A stretch of 14,232 bases of DNA from contig JBLHKB010000118.1 of the NCBI GenBank assembly GCA_047619315.1, positions 1-14,232 on the forward strand, read 5' to 3'. Shown here piece by piece: positions 7,720 through 14,232 of the stretch; the stretch's first letter is position 1, and every line of letters starts with the position of its first letter. The notes beneath the pieces were generated by a model. The model searched no databases. It had not been told where the DNA came from and saw only the letters and a list, made by a program, of their open reading frames with translations. This DNA is from JBCCRV01 sp047619315 (GTDB lineage: Bacteria > Myxococcota_A > Polyangia > Polyangiales > Houyiibacteriaceae). A program made the translations under genes and the position numbers.

Positions 7720-8226
7720 TTAGGCTTTTGCGCGCTTGAGCATCGAGCGGTGGAGCAAGCGACGGCGTAGTACACCGAGCTTGTCGATCATCAGTTTGCC
7801 GTCCAGATGGTCGTTTTCGTGCTGAAGCGCAATCGCCAGGAGCTCATCGGCCTCCACCTCAAAGGTATCGCCGTGACGGTCTTGAGCGCGCACTTTGACC
7901 GTCTCCGCCCGCTCAACCTCTTCCCGTGCGCCGGGAAAGGAGAGACAGCCCTCGTCGAAGAGCGTGGTGCCGTGCTTCTCGATGAACTCTGGGTTGGCGA
8001 AAACACGGAGGTCACTCGGCTCGTCTTCGCCGGCGGCAACATCGATGATGAACACGCGAAGCGAGACACCGATTTGCGGAGCCGCTAGACCCACGCCGGG
8101 CGCCGCGTACATCGTCTCGGCCATGTCATCGATGAGCGTCTGAAACTCTGGACCAAAGTCCTCGATGGGCTCTCCCGGCGTTCGCAGGCGCTTGTCTGGA
8201 TAGTGAAGGATCGGGCGAATAGCCAT
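7720..8226 (-). CDS. def: Peptide deformylase
   Basis: This 168-residue metalloenzyme removes the N-formyl group from new proteins in the cytoplasm. All three family motifs are present: GVGLAAPQIG (44-53), EGCLSFPG with metal ligand Cys94 (92-99), and QHENDHLDG (135-143) with ligands His136 and His140 and catalytic Glu137. The ATG at 8226 gives the usual beginning MAIRPILHYPD; an in-frame extension to 8280 would add 18 residues unlike the family. The leader contains no obvious Shine-Dalgarno sequence but has a long inverted repeat (8237-8293). The gene is directly upstream of fmt, and the two act at opposite ends of the formyl-methionine cycle. Length and motifs indicate a functional enzyme. 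Confidence 0.96.
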   Translation of the reverse strand: MAIRPILHYPDKRLRTPGEPIEDFGPEFQTLIDDMAETMYAAPGVGLAAPQIGVSLRVFIIDVAAGEDEPSDLRVFANPEFIEKHGTTLFDEGCLSFPGAREEVERAETVKVRAQDRHGDTFEVEADELLAIALQHENDHLDGKLMIDKLGVLRRRLLHRSMLKRAKA

Positions 8227-8236
8227 GTGGAGGGAT

Positions 8237-8293
8237 CTAGCGAGCCGCACCCCCAAGAGCAACCCCCCGCACCCACGCATATCGGCCCGCTAG
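8237..8293. repeat. Inverted repeat in the def leader
   Basis: CTAGCGAGCC at 8237-8246 is repeated in inverted form at 8284-8293 with one difference that becomes a G-U wobble in the RNA of the minus strand, giving a 10-bp stem. The 37-base interior is very G-rich on the minus strand, with runs of six and five G. It fills almost the whole 72-bp gap between the upstream gene and def. There is no T-run, so a simple intrinsic terminator is unlikely; an operator, attenuator or RNA structure controlling def is possible. Confidence 0.45.
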
Positions 8294-8298
8294 CGCAC

Positions 8299-10242
8299 TT
8301 ATGAGGCGAGGCCGGCTATATACAGTTGCCGTAGACGTTCATGACGAAGCACTTCGAAGGCGTCTTCGATGGCTTCAACCGCTTCATCTCGCGGTCCTTC
8401 AAGGTCTTCGAGCCCCAGCGTTCCGAGGTCGAGGTGCGTGAGAGCCTTGATGAGGAGCCGGTGGGCCTCTTTCACCTGACGGGAGGTGGCGCTTCGCGAA
8501 ATGCCCAAGACGTCGAAGTAGTCGCCCTCGAGTGCCAATCCATGCGCCCGCTCGATTCGTGAACGCAACGAGTCGGCGTTGGCCGTCGCTTTTTCGCCGG
8601 GTTCAAAGCGAAGCGCTTCTGCGGAGGCGAGAGAGAACAGCGCCCCGGCGGCGCCCGCTGTCGCAGCGATGCTTGAGAGTAGCTCTAGGACGGGTCGTCC
8701 CGCAGCGGACTCAAACGCCGCTGCGAGCTCCGGTACGAGCTGTACGGCGTCCGCCATCTCGCCAAAGCTTGGTGCAAGCCAAAGTGTGGACGTGGGTTTG
8801 ATGCCGAGCCAGCGCAGTGCATCGCCGGCGCCCAGTTCAGCCCGCATGCGTTCCGTCGCGACGACGATGAGCGGCCGAGCAAAGATGCGCTTCGGGGTGG
8901 TGATGTTGGCTTCTGTGAGCACGAAGCGTGATTCGTGCGCCCGGCAGAGTTCTCCGACGAGGAGCTCGCGCGCCACGCGAAGCCGCGCGTCTCGCTCGAA
9001 GGCGCTCAGACGACCAGCCTTGACGGCGTCATCGATCGCTTCTTTGGCTTCATGCTCGTCGTGAGTCATCGCTCCGAGGAGGCCTTCTTCACGAAGCGCC
9101 TCGGCGACGCGCGAATGGGCAGGTCCTCGCATGTCCGCGACGCGCCCGCGTTTGATCGAGAAAGTGACGGCTGCTCCTCCGGCCACTTCGAGTCGCAATT
9201 CCGTGCCGCGCGTCTGACGTAGCTGCCAGAACATTCGAAGGGCCCCGCCCACGGGGAGCATTCCTTCTTTCGTGAGGTCTGTTGCGACGGAGTGGGACGT
9301 GACGTCACCGCCGCTCGAAGACACCAGGCTCATCGCAGAGCGAACAGAGCCACTCATGGTATGCGGAGTCGAATCCTTGGGCGCTCGGCGTCCGGCGGCG
9401 GTATCCAGGAGATCAGGCGTGCCTACGAAAGTGAACGCCTCTAAGGGGTCTGCAGCATTTTGTACATCGAGGGGGAGGGCCACCTCCGCCAAAAGTTCAT
9501 CGGGCACCAGCTGGTGTGCATCTTCTTCGCCCACGGGAAAGCGTAAGTCGAGGGGGCTCTCGCCCGGGAAGAGCCTCCGGTCGGCAGCCCGCAGCAGCTC
9601 GTTGAGGTGCGGCGACAGCTGCAGTCCTTCGGACCCAGAGCGCGGACCCGCACCTTCCGGCGCATCGAGAGCGCCCGTGCTTGAGTGACTCGGCTCGCCA
9701 AGGCTTCGACCTTGCGGGCTTGGATGGCTTTGGGGGCTTGGTTGGCTTTGGGGGCTTGGTTGGCTTTGGGGGCTTGGTTGGCTTTGCCGGCTCGGCTCAG
9801 GATCGACGCGGACGATGGCCGAAAGAATGTCTTCGTTGTCGCTCAGCTGAACGGTTAGCTCGCGTGCTTCTGGAGCCTCCGCTTCGTCCGGAGCCGGAGC
9901 ACTGAGAGTGGGGATGACGGCGGGCGACTCAAGTCCAAACGCCTCACGAATCGTTCGGAGCAATCGAGAGATGGGTACGGGGCGCTCGTAGAACGCGTGG
10001 GGCTCAAGCCGCTCCATATCACTCGGTGTGAGTGCATCCCAGCCCACAATGATCTGCAAACCTGTGTGGTTCTTGTTGAGCCCATCCAGATCGAAATGAT
10101 TGCGGTCGATGATGAGAACATCCGCCGTGGCGGGTTCACCGTCCGCCACATCGAGCACTTGCATCCCCGCGTCGCTCAAGGCGCGCGTGATCCAGCTACC
10201 TTCTGGCCCCGGAAGGCGTAGGTCGATGGTGGTGGTGCTCAC
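8299..10242 (-). CDS. Receiver-like / DUF4388-like protein with degenerate C-terminal J-domain
   Basis: This 647-residue protein has three recognisable parts. Residues 3-102 look like a response-regulator receiver fold: DVLIIDRNHFDLDG (41-54) places Asp46 at the phospho-acceptor position, but the usual Lys-Pro is Arg-Pro (YERPVP, 85-90), so it may be a pseudo-receiver. A disordered Pro/Ser/Gln linker (about 145-205) contains four copies of a six-residue repeat. Residues about 323-445 resemble DUF4388/PATAN-type domains (GGALRMFWQLRQTRGTELRL, then FSIKRGRVADMRG). The C-terminus (574-643) begins DYFDVLGISRSATSRQV like a DnaJ domain, but the HPD signature needed to stimulate DnaK is absent; an HLD (603-605) lies about one residue out of register. 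The start is a GTG at 10242. It is the first gene upstream of def, 72 bp away. It is probably a cytoplasmic signalling or scaffold protein; function unknown. Confidence 0.82.
   Translation of the reverse strand: MSTTTIDLRLPGPEGSWITRALSDAGMQVLDVADGEPATADVLIIDRNHFDLDGLNKNHTGLQIIVGWDALTPSDMERLEPHAFYERPVPISRLLRTIREAFGLESPAVIPTLSAPAPDEAEAPEARELTVQLSDNEDILSAIVRVDPEPSRQSQPSPQSQPSPQSQPSPQSHPSPQGRSLGEPSHSSTGALDAPEGAGPRSGSEGLQLSPHLNELLRAADRRLFPGESPLDLRFPVGEEDAHQLVPDELLAEVALPLDVQNAADPLEAFTFVGTPDLLDTAAGRRAPKDSTPHTMSGSVRSAMSLVSSSGGDVTSHSVATDLTKEGMLPVGGALRMFWQLRQTRGTELRLEVAGGAAVTFSIKRGRVADMRGPAHSRVAEALREEGLLGAMTHDEHEAKEAIDDAVKAGRLSAFERDARLRVARELLVGELCRAHESRFVLTEANITTPKRIFARPLIVVATERMRAELGAGDALRWLGIKPTSTLWLAPSFGEMADAVQLVPELAAAFESAAGRPVLELLSSIAATAGAAGALFSLASAEALRFEPGEKATANADSLRSRIERAHGLALEGDYFDVLGISRSATSRQVKEAHRLLIKALTHLDLGTLGLEDLEGPRDEAVEAIEDAFEVLRHERLRQLYIAGLAS
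9714..9785. repeat. 18-bp tandem repeat, four copies, inside a CDS
   Basis: Three identical 18-bp units (9732-9749, 9750-9767, 9768-9785; GGGGGCTTGGTTGGCTTT) follow one diverged unit (9714-9731). On the minus strand they encode a hexapeptide repeat of Ser-Gln-Pro-Ser-Pro-Gln type in the linker of the receiver/J-like protein. The unit length is a multiple of three, so copy-number change would lengthen or shorten the linker without breaking the frame. The identity of three copies points to recent expansion. Confidence 0.93.
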
Positions 10243-10324
10243 ATTCCGAGCATACCTGGACGCCCGGCGGCGTTCTCCTTAAAACGAGGGAATCGTACCC
10301 AAAAAGCACGAAAGCAGCGCACTT

Positions 10325-12580
10325 CTAGAGCATTGAGACGGGATCGATGTCGAGGGACGCGCGAACCGTCGAGCGTGAGATCTCATCGATCGCCTGGGCC
10401 ACGGCGGCGCTGACCGCGCGGAGGGCGCGGCGGTCTTCGCTGCGAAGAAAGAAGCGGTAGCGAAAACGTCCGCGAATCCGCGCGATGGGCGCAGGAACAG
10501 GACCTTGTAGCAATACCCGCATATCTTGGCAGGCGGGATGGGAGCGTGCGACGCGCGCCAACGCGTCGATGACGCTGGAGACTTTGTCTTCGCTCGGCGC
10601 ATCCGCGCGAACAGCGACCATCCAACCGTAGGGCGGATAGCTGAGTTCTTCGCGTGCACGAATCTCCGCTTGGTAGAACGCGTCATAGTCGTGACCAGCC
10701 GCTGCGCGAATGGCGAAGTGTTCTGGGTCGTAGGTTTGAAAGATGACCGAACCAGGTTTCTCGCCTCGGCCAGCGCGCCCGGCGACCTGGGCCAAAAGTT
10801 GGAACGTCCGTTCCGTCGCGCGAAAGTCTGGAAAGCCGAGGGCTTGGTCGGCGGAGATCACGCCGACCAAAGTCACGCCTGGAATATCGTGTCCCTTGGT
10901 GACCATCTGTGTGCCTACGAGGAGATCGACCTCACGGTCTCGTAAGCGCCGAAGCACCTCTTCGACACCACGGCCGGAGGCGACGTCTCGATCGAGACGT
11001 GCGACGCGCGCGGGCGCAAAGAGCTCCGCGAGAGAATCTTCAAGCTGTTCGGTGCCGAGCCCAATGTGACCGAGTTCTGTGCTGCCGCACTCATTGCATG
11101 CCTTGGGGACTGAGCGTTCGAAGTCGCAGTAGTGGCAACGCAGCTTGGATGCGCGACGGTGCTCCGTTAGGGCTACAGAGCACGAGGGGCACTCGAACTG
11201 CTGGCCGCAACCAAGGCAGCGAACAGATGGCGCAAAGCCTCGTCGGTTCAAGAAGAGGATCGCCTGATCTCCGGCTTCTAGGCAGGTGCGAATGCCTTCT
11301 TCGAGGGGGCCACTTAGCTGGTGGTGCCGTCCAGGGCGCGCTTTGGTGCGCCTTAGGTCGAGGATCTCGACGGCAGGCATGACCTGACCGGTGGCGCGCA
11401 CGGGCAGTGAAAGCAGCGTTGCGGCGCCTGATTCGGTGCGGTGAAAAGCCTCGATGGAAGGTGTGGCGCTCCCTAGAACGACCGTGGCGCCGGCGCGGTG
11501 ACCGCGGAGGAGGGCCATGTCGCGCGCTTGGTAGCGAAAGCCCTCTTCTTGTTTGAACGAGGGGTCGTGCTCTTCATCGACGACGATGAGGCCAAGGTCC
11601 GGAACCGGAGCGAAGAGCGCGGAGCGAGCGCCGATGGCGAGGTTCACGTCGCCTGCACGAAGGCGGCGCCAGGCATCGTCGCGCTCGCGCACGCTCAGCG
11701 CGCTGTGAAGAACTGCGATGTCATCGCCAAAGCGCGCGCGAAAGCGAGACACGAGCTGAGGTGTTAGAGCAATTTCGGGCACGAGGAGAAGTGAGCCTCG
11801 CTTCTGCTTTCGTGCCGTGTCGATGGCATGGAGGTAGACTTCGGTCTTTCCACTGCCTGTCACTCCGTGAAGGAGAAACTGCCCACCGGTTCCAATGGTT
11901 TTGACGATGGCGTCGACGGCAAAACTCTGTGCTTCGTTGAGCGTTGGTGGCGTGTCGCGTTCGCTGGGTGACGCGAAGAGTCCGCCGCGCACAACGCGTT
12001 CTTCGATCGACACGAGACCTTTTTCCTCGAGCCCTCGCACGACGGCTCGGGCGCGTTTGTCGAGTTCGCGTAGGGCACCGAGAGGGGTTTCTACCTTTGG
12101 GAGGATAGCTGCGAGAAGTCGCGCTTGTGATGGCCCTATCCGCACGTCTTCAGGCAGGGGTTCCACTCGTCGGACGAAAAGTTCACGCCGCTCCGCGATA
12201 CTTGTCCCCAGTGTCTCCTCACCGGTGAGAAAGCCGCCCTGCTTGAGCCGCTTTAGCGCGCCTTTGGGAACCGCCGGGGCTGCGGCACGGAGTACCTCGC
12301 CGAGCGGATGAAAGTAGTAACGGGCCGCTTCGTCGAGGAACAGAAGGAGCTCGCTCGGGAAGATCGGTTCGGGTTCGAGCAACCCTGAGATGTTCACGAT
12401 CCGAGTCACGCCTTCGGGGGGCGCCTCGCGCAGCCGCATCACGATACCAGCGACTTTGCGCCGCTGGAACGCTACGGCGACCCGCGAACCCGGCTTGACG
12501 TGCTCGAGCAGCGTGTCGGGGATGCGATAGGTGAAGAGGCGGCGAAGAGGTACGGGGATCGCCACCTCGGCAAACTTCAT
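10325..12580 (-). CDS. priA: Primosomal protein N' (replication restart helicase PriA)
   Basis: This 751-residue superfamily 2 helicase recognises stalled, branched replication forks and reloads the replicative helicase. Visible parts are the N-terminal DNA-binding domain (1-100; FAEVAIPVPLRRLFTYRIP), Walker A GVTGSGKTEVY (239-249), the Walker B DEEH (335-338), VLGSATPS (368-375), and eight zinc-binding cysteines in four C-x2-C pairs (455-498). Also seen are GTQMVTKGHDIPGV (556-569), QVAGRAGR (598-605) and the C-terminal SYPPYGW. I chose the ATG at 12580 because it overlaps the TGA of the preceding TPR gene as ATGA and starts at the conserved N-terminus; ATGs at 12589 and 12598 are possible. 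All motifs are intact. The oddity is its position as the last gene of a coupled type III secretion cluster. Confidence 0.96.
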   Translation of the reverse strand: MKFAEVAIPVPLRRLFTYRIPDTLLEHVKPGSRVAVAFQRRKVAGIVMRLREAPPEGVTRIVNISGLLEPEPIFPSELLLFLDEAARYYFHPLGEVLRAAAPAVPKGALKRLKQGGFLTGEETLGTSIAERRELFVRRVEPLPEDVRIGPSQARLLAAILPKVETPLGALRELDKRARAVVRGLEEKGLVSIEERVVRGGLFASPSERDTPPTLNEAQSFAVDAIVKTIGTGGQFLLHGVTGSGKTEVYLHAIDTARKQKRGSLLLVPEIALTPQLVSRFRARFGDDIAVLHSALSVRERDDAWRRLRAGDVNLAIGARSALFAPVPDLGLIVVDEEHDPSFKQEEGFRYQARDMALLRGHRAGATVVLGSATPSIEAFHRTESGAATLLSLPVRATGQVMPAVEILDLRRTKARPGRHHQLSGPLEEGIRTCLEAGDQAILFLNRRGFAPSVRCLGCGQQFECPSCSVALTEHRRASKLRCHYCDFERSVPKACNECGSTELGHIGLGTEQLEDSLAELFAPARVARLDRDVASGRGVEEVLRRLRDREVDLLVGTQMVTKGHDIPGVTLVGVISADQALGFPDFRATERTFQLLAQVAGRAGRGEKPGSVIFQTYDPEHFAIRAAAGHDYDAFYQAEIRAREELSYPPYGWMVAVRADAPSEDKVSSVIDALARVARSHPACQDMRVLLQGPVPAPIARIRGRFRYRFFLRSEDRRALRAVSAAVAQAIDEISRSTVRASLDIDPVSML

Positions 12581-12926
12581 CTCCGACATCGCGCCCATGT
12601 TGCGGCGAGGGAGTCTCCAAGTCGAGCCGCGTGCATCATGCGAGTTTGCGCTTCGTCCTCGTGTGCCAATAGAAAAAGCGCTCGGGCGCTGGTGCGTGCG
12701 GCGAGTGCATCACGTGGAGCGGCGTGCATCCACGCTTCGGCGGCGAGGAGTGCACGCTCTCCGTCTCCTCGGGCGCACGCGACCTCCGCGGCATGACGTG
12801 CGGACCAGACATCGTGCGGGTCCAGGGCGGTGAGCCCATCGAGGAGTACTTGGGCGGAGTCGAGACGACCTCCACGGATCGACGCGAGTGCTAGGGCACG
12901 GATCTCGCTCCGTTCGCAGTCATCGA

Positions 12927-12930
<4 letters not shown>
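12577..12930 (-). CDS. Small TPR protein, YscY/SctY-like candidate secretion chaperone
   Basis: The 117-residue protein is all-helical with two to three tetratricopeptide-like units: LDSAQVLLDGLTALDPHDVW (23-42), GDGERALLAAEAWMHAAPRD (55-74), and ALFLLAHEDEAQTRMMHAAR (84-103). From memory, the length and pattern resemble YscY of the Yersinia type III secretion system (about 114 residues; YscY has a similar LLDALLTLNPEH segment), which chaperones YscX for export. The ATG at 12930 overlaps the stop of the upstream 105-residue gene (ATGA), and its own TGA overlaps the priA start in the same way. A longer form to 12996 is unlikely because it would overlap the neighbour further. Its place two genes after sctU supports a secretion role. 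The SctY assignment is an inference; a generic TPR protein remains possible. Confidence 0.7.
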
Positions 12931-13240
<310 letters not shown>

Positions 13241-13244
<4 letters not shown>

Positions 13245-14232
13245 GGGGTCTCCGCCGATTCAGCCCACGCCGCGCGGAGGACCGCTGCGACGGCTTCGTA
13301 GAGAGCTCCCGGCACCTCGTCGCCGCGGCCAAGTTCATACAGAGCGCGGGCGAGTGGGACGTCGCGCATGATGGGAACGCCGGCCTGGCGCGCCGCCTCG
13401 ATCATGCGAGCGGCGACGTGCTCTTCGCCCTTGGCGACCACAAGGGGCGCTTCGGCGGCGTCTTCGTCGTAGCGAAGGGCGATGGCGAGGTGCGTCGGAT
13501 TCACCACGAGCACATCCGCTTGCCGTACGCTTTCGACGGCGTTGTGGTCGAGGATCTCGCGTCGCATGCGTTCGCGCTCGGCGCGTGTCGTCGGGTCGCC
13601 CTCGGCGTCTTTGTACTCACGCTTGACCTCGTCCTTGCTCATCTTTTGATCGTGCTTGTGCTGCCAGCGCTGAAAGAAGAGGTCGAGGATGCCAAGAGCC
13701 AGCATTCCACCGCCCACACGAAAGAGCAGGCGTCCGCCAAGAGAGGCTGTGACTGGCAAGAGAAAGTCCGGTGAGCGTCCGCTGAGATCGGCAACGACTC
13801 GAGTTCCGTCGACGAGGACATCCCATGTGAGATAGCCAATGAAGAGCATCTTCAGGAGTGTTTTGAGAAGCTCGACGAACTGCTTGCGCGTGAAGAGGTT
13901 TCCAATGCCTTTGATGACGTTGAGCTTCTCCAGCTTCGGTTCGATGGCTTTCATCGACAGAAGCGGGCCGACCTGAAGGAATGAAGCGAGGGCAGCAGCG
14001 GCGGTGGCGGCGAGGACGACGGGCATGGCCGCTGTGACGCCCTGTGAAGCCCCGAACTCCAGGACCGTTGCAGGGGCCGTTGAAGGAGCCGCCGCGAGAC
14101 CGAGGCAGGTGCTGATGAGGTTCTTGAGCGTGGCGATGAGACCCTCGCCGGATGCACTCAGGGCCCCGCCGCAGACCAAGAGGATAGCGGCCGTGGTCAG
14201 GTCTCGGCTCTTGGCGACCTGACCCTTCTCCC
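13241..14232 (-). CDS. sctU: Type III secretion export-apparatus switch protein SctU (FlhB/YscU family), 5' end missing
   Basis: The visible 329 residues run from the KGQVAKSRDL motif typical of the N-terminus of this family to the stop, so only a short beginning is outside the window. Hydrophobic segments suggest the expected inner-membrane helices (about 11-27, 63-86, 125-140, 158-185). The cytoplasmic domain has QKMSKDEVKREYKDAEGDP (195-213), the autocleavage site NPTH (244-247), which is cut between Asn and Pro to switch substrate class, and VPLARALYEL (291-300). An internal TTG at 14179 is not a real start because the upstream codons are conserved. FlhB of a flagellum is the alternative, but the neighbouring YscY-like gene and absence of flagellar genes favour an injectisome. 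The stop overlaps the next ATG, so translation is coupled. Confidence 0.9.

Noticed and set aside
10243..10324. Possible terminator between priA and the receiver/J-like gene
   Set aside because: A TTTTT run is present on the minus strand but I could not form a convincing GC-rich stem before it.

Overview
The window looks like chromosomal DNA from a moderately GC-rich member of the Myxococcota. The strongest hint is a membrane protein whose C-terminus matches the MXAN_5187 C-terminal domain family, known from myxobacteria. A receiver/DUF4388-like/J-like regulator and an injectisome gene next to natural-product genes fit the same picture. No species can be named from the sequence alone.

Left part (1-3413, minus strand): the first 752 codons of a non-ribosomal peptide synthetase (condensation domain plus most of an adenylation domain), cut by the window edge. 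Upstream of it on the same strand lies a GH113-type glycoside hydrolase that is probably exported. Centre-left (3600-5940, plus strand): two closely spaced genes, a secreted degenerate-cupredoxin protein and a two-TM sensor-like MXAN_5187-type protein, closed by a strong probably bidirectional terminator. A 247-bp region without a convincing gene follows (5941-6187); it holds a T-arm-like motif and a GNRA-capped hairpin.

Centre-right (6188-10242, minus strand): a receiver-like/DUF4388-like/J-like protein, then def (peptide deformylase) and fmt (Met-tRNA formyltransferase) 4 bp apart, then a PduO-type cob(I)alamin adenosyltransferase. def and fmt act on the two ends of the formyl-methionine cycle.

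Right part (10325-14232, minus strand): sctU (FlhB/YscU-type export switch protein, 5' end outside the window), a 105-aa protein carrying an 11-Thr tract, a 117-aa TPR protein resembling YscY, and priA (replication restart helicase). Each neighbouring pair overlaps by an ATGA stop/start, so a DNA-repair helicase sits as the last gene of a translationally coupled type III secretion operon. This block, and the cupredoxin/MXAN_5187 pair, are the least conventional parts of the window. I found no CRISPR array, insertion sequence, rRNA or convincing tRNA.
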